NCBI GenBank assembly: GCA_963556145.1
Contig: OY744471.1
Location: forward strand, 1,047,590-1,111,589
Source: Hygrocybe punicea
Lineage: Eukaryota > Basidiomycota > Agaricomycetes > Agaricales > Hygrophoraceae
DNA length: 64,000 nt
Reading direction: 5' to 3'
Shown: piece after piece, positions 10,561 to 22,950 of the stretch
Position numbering within the stretch: the stretch's first letter is position 1
Layout of the letters: every line of letters starts with the position of its first letter
Notes under the pieces: model-generated
Databases searched by the model: none
What the model was told of the DNA's origin: nothing
What the model saw: only the letters and a program-made list of their open reading frames with translations
Program-made: the position numbers and the translations under genes

Positions 10561-13500
10561 ACAAGTGGGGAATAAATATCACACCCAGCTCGGCCCATTC
10601 AATGCCAGTGGGAAACAAATATCCCACCCCATCTCGGCCCATCCAATGCAATTGGGGAATAAATATCCCACCCCATCTCGGCCCATCCAATGCCAGTGGG
10701 GAACAAATATCTGAACCCATCTCGGCCCATCCAATGCCAGTGGGGAACAAATATCTCGGCCCATCCAATTCCAGTGGGAAATAAGTATCTGAACCCATCT
10801 CGGCCCATGCAATGCAATTGGGGAATAAATATCCCACCCCATCTCGGCCCATCCAATGCCAGTGGGGAACAAATATCTGAACCCATCTCGGCCCATCCAA
10901 TGCAATTGGGGAATAAATATCCCACCCCATCTCGGCCCATCCAATGCCAGTGGGGAATAAATATCTGAACCCATCTCGGCCCATCCAATGCAATTGGGGA
11001 ATAAATATCCCACCCCATCTCGGCCCATCCAATGCAATTGGGGAATAAATATCCCACCCCATCTCGGCCCATTCAATGCCAGTGGGAAACAAATATCCCA
11101 CCCCATCTCGGCCCATCCAATGCCAGTGGGGAACAAATATCTCGGCCCATCCAATTCCAGTGGGAAATAAGTATCTGAACCCATCTCGGCCCATGCAATG
11201 CAATTGGGGAATAAATATCCCACCCCATCTCGGCCCATCCAATGCCAGTGGGGAACAAATATCTGAACCCATCTCGGCCCATCCAATGCAATTGGGGAAT
11301 AAATATCCCACCCCATCTCGGCCCATCCAATGCCAGTGGGGAATAAATATCTGAACCCATCTCGGCCCATCCAATGCAATTGGGGAATAAATATCTCACC
11401 CCATCTCGGCCCATCCAATGCCAGTGGGGAACAAATATCTCGGCCCATCCAAGTCCAGTGGGAAATAAGTATCTGAACCCATCTCGGCCCATCCAATGCA
11501 ATTGGGGAATAAATATCCCACCCCATCTCGGCCCATTCAATGCCAGTGGGAAACAAATATCCCACCCCATCTCGGCCCATCCAATGCCAGTGGGGAACAA
11601 ATATCTCGGCCCATCCAAGTCCAGTGGGAAATAAGTATCTGAACCCATCTCGGCCCATCCAATGCAATTGGGCAATAAATATCCCACCCCATCTCGGCCC
11701 ATTCAATGCCAGTGGGAAACAAATATCCCACCCCATCTCGGCCCATCCAATGCCAGTGGGGAACAAATATCTCGGCCCATCCAATTCCAGTGGGAAATAA
11801 GTATCTGAACCCATCTCGGCCCATGCAATGCAATTGGGGAATAAATATCCCACCCCATCTCGGCCCATCCAATGCCAGTGGGGAACAAATATCTGAACCC
11901 ATCTCGGCCCATCCAATGCAATTGGGGAATAAATATCCCACCCCATCTCGGCCCATCCAATGCCAGTGGGGAATAAATATCTGAACCCATCTCGGCCCAT
12001 CCAATGCAATTGGGGAATAAATATCCCACCCCATCTCGGCCCATCCAATGCAATTGGGGAATAAATATCCCACCCCATCTCGGCCTATCCAATGCCAGTG
12101 GGGAATAAATATCTGAACCCATCTCGGCCCATCCAATGCAATTGGGGAATGAATATCCCACCCCATCTCGGCCCATCCAATGCAATTGGGCAATAAATAT
12201 CCCACCCCATCTCGGCCCATCCAATGCCAGTGGGGAACAAATATCCCACCCCATCTCGGCCCATCCAATGCAATTGGGGAATAAATATCCCACCCCATCT
12301 CGGCCTATCCAATGCCAGTGGGGAATAAATATCTGAACCCATCTCGGCCCATCCAATGCAATTGGGGAATAAATATCCCACCCCATCTCGGCCCATCCAA
12401 TGCAATTGGGCAATAAATATCCCACCCCATCTCGGCCCATCCAATGCCAGTGGGGAACAAATATCTCGGCCCATCCAAGTCCAGTGGGAAATAAGTATCT
12501 GAACCCATCTCGGCCCATCCAATGCAATTGGGCAATAAATATCCCACCCCATCTCGGCCCATTCAATGCCAGTGGGAAACAAATATCCCACCCCATCTCG
12601 GCCCATCCAATGCCAGTGGGGAACAAATATCTGAACCCATCTCGGCCCATCCAATGCAATTGGGGAATAAATATCCCACCCCATCTCGGCCCATTCAATG
12701 CCAGTGGGAAACAAATATCCCACCCCATCTCGGCCCATCCAATGCCAGTGGGGAACAAATATCCCACCCCATCTCGGCCCATCCAATGCAATTGGGGAAT
12801 AAATATCCCACCCCATCTCGGCCCATCCAATGCAATTGGGGAATAAATATCCCACCCCATCTCGGCCCATTCAATGCCAGTGGGAAACAAATATCCCACC
12901 CCATCTCGGCCCATCCAATGCCAGTGGGGAACAAATATCTCGGCCCATCCAATTCCAGTGGGAAATAAGTATCTGAACCCATCTCGGCCCATGCAATGCA
13001 ATTGGGGAATAAATATCCCACCCCATCTCGGCCCATCCAATGCCAGTGGGGAACAAATATCTCGGCCCATCCAATTCCAGTGGGAAATAAGTATCTGAAC
13101 CCATCTCGGCCCATGCAATGCAATTGGGGAATAAATATCCCACCCCATCTCGGCCCATCCAATGCCAGTGGGGAACAAATATCCCACCCCATCTCGGCCC
13201 ATCCAATGCAATTGGGGAATAAATATCCCACCCCATCTCGGCCTATCCAATGCCAGTGGGGAATAAATATCTGAACCCATCTCGGCCCATCCAATGCAAT
13301 TGGGGAATAAATATCCCACCCCATCTCGGCCCATCCAATGCAATTGGGCAATAAATATCCCACCCCATCTCGGCCCATCCAATGCCAGTGGGGAACAAAT
13401 ATCTCGGCCCATCCAAGTCCAGTGGGAAATAAGTATCTGAACCCATCTCGGCCCATCCAATGCAATTGGGCAATAAATATCCCACCCCATCTCGGCCCAT

Positions 13501-16500
13501 TCAATGCCAGTGGGAAACAAATATCCCACCCCATCTCGGCCCATCCAATGCCAGTGGGGAACAAATATCTGAACCCATCTCGGCCCATCCAATGCAATTG
13601 GGGAATAAATATCCCACCCCATCTCGGCCTATCCAATGCCAGTGGGGAATAAATATCTGAACCCATCTCGGCCCATCCAATGCAATTGGGGAATAAATAT
13701 CCCACCCCATCTCGGCCCATCCAATGCAATTGGGGAATAAATATCCCACCCCATCTCGGCCCATCCAATGCCAGTGGGGAACAAATATCTGAACCCATCT
13801 CGGCCCATCCAATGCAATTGGGGAATAAATATCCCACCCCATCTCGGCCCATCCAATGCAATTGGGGAATAAATATCCCACCCCATCTCGGCCCATCCAA
13901 TGCCAGTGGGGAATAAATATCTGAACCCATCTCGGCCCATCCAATGCAATTGGGGAATAAATATCCCACCCCATCTCGGCCCATTCAATGCCAGTGGGAA
14001 ACAAATATCCCACCCCATCTCGGCCCATCCAATGCCAGTGGGAAACAAATATCCCACCCCATCTCGGCCCATCCAATGCAATTGGGGAATAAATATCCCA
14101 CCCCATCTCGGCCCATCCAATGCCAGTGGGGAACAAATATCTGAACCCATCTCGGCCCATCCAATGCAATTGGGGAATAAATATCCCACCGCATCTTGGC
14201 CCATCCAATGCCAGTGGGGAATAAATATCCCACCCCATCTCGGCCCATCCAATGCCAGTGGGGAACAAATATCTCGGCCCATCCAAGTCCAGTGGGAAAT
14301 AAGTATCTGAACCCATCTCGGCCCATCCAATGCAATTGGGCAATAAATATCCCACCCCATCTCGGCCCATCCAATGCCAGTGGGGAACAAATATCTGAAC
14401 CCATCTCGGCCCATCCAATGCAATTGGGGAATAAATATCCCACCCCATCTCGGCCCATCCAATGCAATTGGGGAATAAATATCCCACCCCATCTCGGCCC
14501 ATCCAATGCCAGTGGGGAACAAATATCTGAACCCATCTCGGCCCATCCAATGCAATTGGGGAATAAATATCCCACCCCATCTCGGCCCATCCAATGCCAG
14601 TGGGGAATAAATATCTGAACCCATCTCGGCCCATCCAATGCAATTGGGGAATAAATATCCCACCCCATCTCGGCCCATCCAATGCAATTGGGCAATAAAT
14701 ATCCCACCCCATCTCGGCCCATCCAATGCCAGTGGGGAACAAATATCTCGGCCTATCCAAGTCCAGTGGGAAATAAGTATCTGAACCCATCTCGGCCCAT
14801 CCAATGCAATTGGGCAATAAATATCCCACCCCATCTCGGCCCATCCAATGCCAGTGGGGAATAAATATCTGAACCCATCTCGGCCCATCCAATGCAATTG
14901 GGGAATAAATATCCCACCCCATCTCGGCCCATCCAATGCAATTGGGGAATAAATATCCCACCCCATCTCGGCCTATCCAATGCCAGTGGGGAATAAATAT
15001 CTGAACCCATCTCGGCCCATCCAATGCAATTGGGGAATAAATATCCCACCCCATCTCGGCCCATCCAATGCAATTGGGCAATAAATATCCCACCCCATCT
15101 CGGCCCATCCAATGCCAGTGGGGAACAAATATCTGAACCCATCTCGGCCCATCCAATGCAATTGGGGAATAAATATCCCACCCCATCTCGGCCCATTCAA
15201 TGCCAGTGGGAAACAAATATCCCACCCCATCTCGGCCCATCCAATGCCAGTGGGGAACAAATATCTCGGCCTATCCAAGTCCAGTGGGAAATAAGTATCT
15301 GAACCCATCTCGGCCCATCCAATGCAATTGGGCAATAAATATCCCACCCCATCTCGGCCCATCCAATGCCAGTGGGGAACAAATATCTGAACCCATCTCG
15401 GCCCATCCAATGCAATTGGGGAATAAATATCCCACCCCATCTCGGCCCATCCAATGCCAGTGGGGAACAAATATCCCACCCCATCTCGGCCCATCCAATG
15501 CAATTGGGCAATAAATATCCCACCCCATCTCGGCCCATCCAATGCCAGTGGGGAACAAATATCTCGGCCCATCCAAGTCCAGTGGGAAATAAGTATCTGA
15601 ACCCATCTCGGCCCATCCAATGCAATTGGGCAATAAATATCCCACCCCATCTCGGCCCATCCAATGCCAGTGGGGAACAAATATCTGAACCCATCTCGGC
15701 CCATCCAATGCAATTGGGGAATAAATATCCCACCCCATCTCGGCCCATCCAATGCCAGTGGGGAATAAATATCTGAACCCATCTCGGCCCATCCAATGCA
15801 ATTGGGGAATAAATATCCCACCCCATCTCGGCCCATCCAATGCAATTGGGCAATAAATATCCCACCCCATCTCGGCCCATCCAATGCCAGTGGGGAACAA
15901 ATATCTGAACCCATCTCGGCCCATCCAATGCAATTGGGGAATAAATATCCCACCCCATCTCGGCCCATTCAATGCCAGTGGGAAACAAATATCCCACCCC
16001 ATCTCGGCCCATCCAATGCCAGTGGGGAACAAATATCTCGGCCCATCCAAGTCCAGTGGGAAATAAGTATCTGAACCCATCTCGGCCCATCCAATGCAAT
16101 TGGGCAATAAATATCCCACCCCATCTCGGCCCATCCAATGCCAGTGGGGAACAAATATCTGAACCCATCTCGGCCCATCCAATGCAATTGGGGAATAAAT
16201 ATCCCACCCCATCTCGGCCCATCCAATGCAATTGGGGAATAAATATCCCACCCCATCTCGGCCCATCCAATGCCAGTGGGGAACAAATATCTGAACCCAT
16301 CTCGGCCCATCCAATGCAATTGGGGAATAAATATCCCACCCCATCTCGGCCCATCCAATGCCAGTGGGGAATAAATATCTGAACCCATCTCGGCCCATCC
16401 AATGCAATTGGGGAATAAATATCCCACCCCATCTCGGCCCATCCAATGCAATTGGGCAATAAATATCCCACCCCATCTCGGCCCATCCAATGCCAGTGGG

Positions 16501-18290
16501 GAACAAATATCTGAACCCATCTCGGCCCATCCAATGCAATTGGGGAATAAATATCCCACCCCATCTCGGCCCATCCAATGCAATTGGGCAATAAATATCC
16601 CACCCCATCTCGGCCCATCCAATGCCAGTGGGGAACAAATATCTGAACCCATCTCGGCCCATCCAATGCAATTGGGGAATAAATATCCCACCCCATCTCG
16701 GCCCATTCAATGCCAGTGGGAAACAAATATCCCACCCCATCTCGGCCCATCCAATGCCAGTGGGGAACAAATATCTCGGCCCATCCAAGTCCAGTGGGAA
16801 ATAAGTATCTGAACCCATCTCGGCCCATCCAATGCAATTGGGCAATAAATATCCCACCCCATCTCGGCCCATCCAATGCCAGTGGGGAACAAATATCTGA
16901 ACCCATCTCGGCCCATCCAATGCAATTGGGGAATAAATATCCCACCCCATCTCGGCCCATCCAATGCCAGTGGGGAATAAATATCTGAACCCATCTCGGC
17001 CCATCCAATGCAATTGGGGAATAAATATCCCACCCCATCTCGGCCCATTCAATGCCAGTGGGAAACAAATATCCCACCCCATCTCGGCCCATCCAATGCC
17101 AGTGGGGAACAAATATCTCGGCCCATCCAATGCCAGTGGGAAACAAATATCCCACCCCATCTCGGCCCATCCAATGCAATTGGGGAATAAATATCCCACC
17201 CCATCTCGGCCCATCCAATGCCAGTGGGGAACAAATATCTCGGCCCATCCAATGCCAGTGGGAAACAAATATCCCACCCCATCTCGGCCCATCCAATGCA
17301 ATTGGGGAATAAATATCCCACCCCATCTCGGCCCATCCAATGCCAGTGGGGAACAAATATCTGAACCCATCTCGGCCCATCCAATGCAATTGGGGAATAA
17401 ATATCCCACCCCATCTCGGCCCATCCAATGCCAGTGGGGAATAAATATCTGAACCCATCTCGGCCCATCCAATGCAATTGGGGAATAAATATCCCACCCC
17501 ATCTCGGCCCATCCAATGCAATTGGGGAATAAATATCCCACCCCATCTCGGCCCATCCAATGCCAGTGGGGAATAAATATCTGAACCCATCTCGGCCCAT
17601 CCAATGCAATTGGGGAATAAATATCCCACCCCATCTCGGCCCATTCAATGCCAGTGGGAAACAAATATCCCACCCCATCTCGGCCCATCCAATGCCAGTG
17701 GGAAACAAATATCCCACCCCATCTCGGCCCATCCAATGCAATTGGGGAATAAATATCCCACCCCATCTCGGCCCATCCAATGCCAGTGGGGAACAAATAT
17801 CTGAACCCATCTCGGCCCATCCAATGCAATTGGGGAATAAATATCCCACCGCATCTTGGCCCATCCAATGCCAGTGGGGAATAAATATCCCACCCCATCT
17901 CGGCCCATCCAATGCCAGTGGGGAACAAATATCTGAACCCAACTCGGCCCATACAATGCAATTGGGGCATAAATATCCCACCCCATCTCGGCCCATCCAA
18001 TGCCAGTGGGACATAAATATCCTTCCCCATGTCGGCCCATCCAATGCTAATGGGACATAAATATCGGACCCCATCTCGGCCCATCCCATGCCAGTGGGAA
18101 ATACATATCTGACCCCATCTCAGCCCATTCAATTCTAGTGGGCAATCCTTATTTCTAACTTTATGGGCCCATTCAATACCAAGGGACAGAAATATCTCGG
18201 CTCATCTCGGCCCATCCAATCCTATAGGTCTGGATAATATCTCGGCCCATCTTGGCCCATCCACTGGGATTGGGGGTTTAGCTCATGGGC
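10561..18290. repeat. 44-bp satellite array, about 7.7 kb
   Basis: Roughly 170 tandem monomers of 44 bases. The shared core is CCCATCTCGGCCCATCCAAT. Monomers fall into classes by the other half: AATGCAATTGGGGAATAAAT with ATCCCACC; AATGCCAGTGGGGAACAAAT with ATCTGAACC; a form with GGGAAACAAATATCCCACC; and AAGTCCAGTGGGAAATAAGT. A shortened 34-base class lacks 10 bases (GAACCCATCT). Blocks of classes recur in the same order, showing higher-order amplification. From about 17940 the units decay, and the array fades out by 18290. The unit has no stop in any minus-strand frame and 44 is not a multiple of 3, so minus frames of up to 953 codons cycle through a 44-residue pattern (GWAEMGWDIYSPIALDGPRW). 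These are not genes. Confidence 0.95.
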
Positions 18291-18960
18291 TCCCCCAATG
18301 TTACAGGTCGAAAATCCGATGCAAGGTGTGACCCATTCACCATCACTGAATGGTCTGATACCTTACAACAATGCATGCAATGTGTGTGAGGTTAGCAACC
18401 AGGATGAGGACAAGGTGGGACAACAGGACAATGGAATGGAGACAAAGGGACGGGTACCATCAATGATGACAACAACAGAACCATGATGACAACGAGCACC
18501 CCCCACCCTTAAAACACCTCACGAACCATGTCGGCCATGTCAATTGACACAGTGCCGCATTCATGAGGTTGCAAGTGGGTGGTGGGATGTGACAAGAATA
18601 CCCACATAGCACCCACAAGTCATATGGGTCATGGCAGGTACTACCCGTCATGGGTACGGTTTTCACGGGTGGGGGTGCGGTATTGGTAATCCCAACCCGC
18701 ACCACACCTGTGGTCAACCCTACACAAGATGGGAATGCATGGAGTCGAGCTACGGAAAGAGTTCAATGACCTTTGTGTTCAATAGCTAGTCATCATTTTC
18801 AATAACACACAATTTTCCGCCCAACATATATTTGAGTACAAAAAACAAAGAAGTACGTTGAGCACTTGACATTGTGAGTGTAAAAAATGAAGGGGTGTGT
18901 TGAAACACCATCGGACAACCAAAAAATCTAAGTACAAGAACAGAAAAGAAAAGCAACACA
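18291..18960. other. Gene-free stretch with a hAT-type end remnant
   Basis: No supported gene. Bases about 18590-18724 are rich in ACCCGT/GGGTACGG words and end ACCTGTGGTCAACCCTA, close to the right end of the hAT-type MITE at 58036-59010 (ACCCGTGGTCATCCCTA). I could not find a matching left end next to it, so it is probably a truncated relative. Confidence 0.4.
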
Positions 18961-18996
18961 GGCAGGGATGATCGACGAGGAAAACTTTTGTGATAC

Positions 18997-20737
18997 TCAG
19001 GCCTTCGCCACTGCCACCAACCCTCTAGCCAATTCCATTCTGAATTCACCAGCGGCAATGAGCTGGCAATCCTCCTCTACATATCTGATGATCAAGTCAG
19101 CAGTTCCTGGACCAACCGAGAGCCATTCCAAAAGATTATCAATTGTGACACAATTGCCGGTGAGTTGGTTGACATATCGAAAACCTTGACCTTGAAATTT
19201 CAGAAGCAGAGCATTGAAATGGGCCCCAGCACGTTCAGGGTGTCGGTTGCAATATTCAACCCATTCTTGGATCCCAAGGTATCTTGGTGCTTGCAAAGGG
19301 ACAACGGTGGCAGTGGCAGTGGGTGGAGTGGGTCCCTGAGGTGGGAGAAAAGTTGTGGGCCCGTGAGGTGGGAGAAAACCAGTGGGTCCTTGAGGTGGGA
19401 GGAAACCCAGCCCAGGGGGAATCTGAGGGAAACCCATTGACAAATAGTACATGGCAGGTGTCATGAATGGCGGCAGATAACACCCATATGGGAAGGCTGC
19501 TGGTTCATTGACATTCACGGTGGGTTTAGTGGTGGGCCGCCCACATGCAGAATTGCCTAGGACATTTATTTGAACTGGGGGCTTATCAAGTGGGTATGCT
19601 ACAGGATCAGTGATCTAGAGAATTCTTTTTGGTTAATAGATGAGCGCAGTTAAGAAAATACTCACATGTAGCGAAGCCCAAAGGTACATGTTGTTCTCAG
19701 TTATCAGATGGCATAGGTCAGTCATAGGGTTCTTGAAGCACAAGAACGGCTTGTCAGGAAGACTGTGGATGTCACAGGCCCATTTCTCTGAAAGGGTGTG
19801 GCGGATTTCGATGCGTTGTTCATGGGCGGCACTGACTGTGGATTTGGTTTGCTCCTTTGCAACCAAATCGGCCTTGGCTTTCGCTGCAGACTGAAAGGAA
19901 TCTGAATTTAGTAGCGGTAAGAACGTCAATGAATATCCCACCTTGCTTTCTCCAGCGAAAGGAGAGTCCCCTTTGGTGAACACTTGAAGCGTGTATGCCT
20001 TCAGGTTGCGAGTTGAATGCTTGCCCAAAGCTGTTAATCCAGGGGTGGAGCGATGGCGTAGGAGCATCATTAGCGTGTTGAAATGGCCGTGGGTTGTCAA
20101 GTCACATGGAAGGGTATCTTTTGGATCTGAACTAAAGCGATATTGAAGATGTAAAGATTGGGGGTGGATGTTCAATGTGCGAGCGATTTTTTCTTGCAAT
20201 GAAAAGAATGTGATCTCAGATGAGACGACACTGATATCGCAGGTTTGCTTTGCAACACTGAAAACCTCGAGGGTGAATTCAAAGGGAGCTGTCAACAGAG
20301 TGAGTACTAGTAGTGCCTTATTACAAGGGATGTTACTCACCGTCTGATTCAGAAGATGAGTCATCATTGCTCTTTACAGTGGGCAATGGTAACTTGACTT
20401 TCACAGCGGCAGCAGTAGCTTGTGAAATTTTTGCAGCGGTAGCAGCAGCTGTTGCCCACACAGTTCCTGGAGTGCGCTTGACACGACTGATTTCCTCAGC
20501 AGCACTGGAGTGAGCTACATCATGAATATCAATATCCTCCTCATATTCATCAACGTCCTCGTCGTTGGCATAGCCTTCTTCAGCTTGAAATTCCTCAAAT
20601 GCGGTTGTGCTCCCAGGTTCGTTGTCCTCATGCAACTGAATTTCCTGTAAAAGGATCTCAGCAGCTTTAGCAGACTTATGAATGGGTCGTTGACCATTCA
20701 TGCTTTGTTCCTCAGCCTCACGTGGCACTGGCTCCAT
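18997..20737 (-). CDS. Unrecognised multi-exon protein with acidic N-terminus and PPQGPT repeats
   Basis: The four blocks read on the minus strand splice in frame. Exon 20737 to about 20340 encodes a highly acidic region (EEGYANDEDVDEYEEDID) and an Ala-rich stretch. The next starts APFEFTLEVFSVAKQTC at about 20290 and runs to FAGESK at about 19943. The next (about 19890-19665) contains AHEQRIEIRHTLSEKWACD and DKPFLCFKNPMTDLCHLITE. The last starts ITDPVAYPLDKPP at 19616, carries GFLPP(Q/H)GPT repeats, then YLGIQEWVEYCNRHPER and a helical C-terminus ending at 18997. All three introns are about 50 bases with GT-AG ends. I recall no named domain, though the EKWACDIHSLPDKPFLCF block looks like a conserved motif. 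An upstream exon near 20740-20940 is possible. Function unknown. Confidence 0.6.
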
Positions 20738-20939
20738 GCTACCTCAGCTGCAACTGAACAGGTCTTGGAAGAATGAGTACCTGACTTAGCAGTGGAAGCA
20801 ACTGGTTGGCCAGGCTCTGGAGCAATACAATTAGCACTGCATACATGTATAGAAAGAGTAGAAAACTTACCAACTGTAATTGCCTTTTGTTTGGCCTTTG
20901 CAGCATCCTGTCACTTCTTTTCTGCTCCACAGCCCATGG

Positions 20940-21259
20940 TGTTTGTTGTGGTGGAAAAGAAAAAAGGTACAGCCAACGTGCAATGCTTGTCTAATATATT
21001 TTTTCTGCTTAGTTCAGGGGGCATCAATTTCAAGTTCAGTTGGGGTGCGGCAACCAGCAGTGGCTAAGATGGGTGAATACTTACCTTCTAAGCAAGCAAA
21101 GATCCCACCCACAGAATGAGATTAACCTAGATTCCATAATATTAGAACATAGCTGGCTGGGGAGGTGATGGGAATGGGACCCGGTACCGGTACCTGGACC
21201 GGAAGAGTGGTTGAGTGTCAAATCAAGTAAGCGATTGTTGAACGTTGAACGCTCACCTC
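20940..21259. other. No supported gene
   Basis: Short frames only. Contains the small palindromic stretch CCGGTACCGGTACC near 21181. This flanks the Tc1/mariner remnant, but I could not define inverted terminal repeats. Confidence 0.4.
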
Positions 21260-22441
21260 ATGGTTCAAGGCAAAGCCGTCTCCAAGCCTGTACAATGGAT
21301 TATTATTCGTCTAACGGCAATGATGCCAATCGATGATGTCTGTATGTTTACCAATCTCAGCAAGCGTACAGTTGAGCGAATAATGGCTCACTTCCAGTGG
21401 ACTGGTGATATTGTGGTTCATGGTTCGAAAGTGAAGCATCACCTTCATCAGGCCCTTTCTGACAATGATGTTGAGGTAAGTGAATAGTTCTTTCTAGTGA
21501 TCTCTCTAATCAAATACAAATCAGCATCTCTTCGCGACAATGGCCAACACCCCAGATCTTTACCTCGACAAACTCCATTTGGATTTAGAAGCAAAATGTG
21601 GAGTGTCGGTGTCTCTCAACACTGTGTGGCGAACGCTGAAGAGGGGTGGGTTTACTATGAAGAGGGTATGCATTTATATATTCCTTTCCATTGCTACTAA
21701 TATCCTCCAGTTGACAAGGCAAGCAATCGAACGAAGTGCAGAACTCTGAGCAGAGTTTGCAGCTCAAATCGGAAGTTACAATGCTAACCAACTCGTCTTT
21801 GTTGATGAGAGTGCGGTTGACTGCCGCACCACATACCGAGGGAGAGCTTGGGCACTCTGGAAAACCAGCAACTCACAAGGCCTTTTTCTGCTGTGGGTGA
21901 TGGCAAGTTTTTTTCTCTGTTTTGCCCAAATGAGTTGCTAACTAGTACCTTTTTTATAGCTACTCTGTCTTGCCAGCGATGTCCTTGAATGATGGGTTCC
22001 TCCACTGTGATATCGTGGAGGGCTCATTCAACTCCGATCTTTTCTATGATTTTATCTCTCGTTTATTGGACCACATGACTCTGTATCCTGGCCTGAATTC
22101 TGTCATTGTCATGGACAACTGCCGAATCCACAAGCATCCTTCAATCTTTGATCTCATTACATCTTGGTAAGTGATTTATACTGAGTTTGTCTTCCTCTCT
22201 GACCCATCTTTCATGCCAGAGGCATGCAATATGAATTCTTACCACCCTATTCGCCCAATTACAACCCGATCGAACTCGCATTCTCCACCATGAAGTACAA
22301 CCTCTGCTGCAAGGGAGAATATGCCCACCTTGCCATGTCTGAATTCTCTTATAATGAGATAACTTGCATCTTGCTGGAATCACTATTCGAATGCTCGACA
22401 AGTGATGTCTTTGGATGGTTTTGTCACTGTGGGTATGTGTA
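21260..22441 (+). pseudogene. Tc1/mariner-type DDE transposase, broken
   Basis: Helix-turn-helix half: MVQGKAVSKPVQW at 21260 through LSKRTVERIMAHFQWTG, then splicing at about 21475 to a second exon with VSLNTVWRTLKRGGFTMKR. Catalytic half: QLVFVDESAVDCRTTYRGRAW (first Asp), NSVIVMDNCRIHKHP (second Asp) and PPYSPNYNPIELAF (Glu). This is the pattern of fungal Tc1/mariner (DDE_3) transposases. Three lesions are visible. An in-frame TGA follows RSAEL (about 21747), where relatives have Arg. A frameshift near 21860 falls between GRAWA and KAFFC. A TGA is formed across the splice at about 22167/22222, just before GMQYEF, where Arg is expected. Both nonsense codons fit CGA to TGA changes. Terminal inverted repeats were not found. 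Confidence 0.8.
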
Positions 22442-22942
22442 GACAAGGGCATTTGTACCAATTCAGTTGTTGTCTTTTCTTTTTCTGATTGACAAGGAGA
22501 CAGACTGGATTCTGTGATAGTTCAGACACAAAACCTTATGGACTGCATGTTGTAGTATACCCTGCTGTTACAAATACTCTATATTTTTCTCTTTTTGCCA
22601 TTCAATACAGGGCAGTAATGTGTCGCATAAGGCAGTATAGACAGAAGGAGAAAGGGGGTGTTCAAAATGCAAATTACGAAGCTGGAACTTTTGATACCAC
22701 TCATAGCAGCCTAGATACCAATGAAATGAGACTGAGGGATTGCTGGGGGGGACATACCGCAGTTGATTCAGGTGCTAGGTGTTGTCCAAGATGATAATGA
22801 GGGCTGGAAGGCAGTGGGTCAAGAATGGTGGCCTTAGGTCTGCATACCAGGTGGAAATTGGTTAGACACCAAGAAAATATCATAGACAATGTAAATGTAC
22901 CGTTTGCTGGTTGCTGGGTTGCTCCTGCTGGCTGTAGGGGGC
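22442..22942. other. No supported gene
   Basis: A 101-codon plus frame at 22489-22794 has no intron signals or recognisable motif. Nothing else is seen. Confidence 0.35.
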
Positions 22943-22950
22943 ATTGCATG

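Noticed and set aside
10448..18132. Minus-strand frames of 300-953 codons and many plus-strand frames of 60-166 codons
   Set aside because: All are translations of the 44-bp satellite. The peptide repeats every 44 residues, the same in every phase, with no start context, introns or domain.
10561..18290. CRISPR-like array
   Set aside because: Repeats are directly adjacent with no unique spacers, no cas genes, and the host is a fungus.
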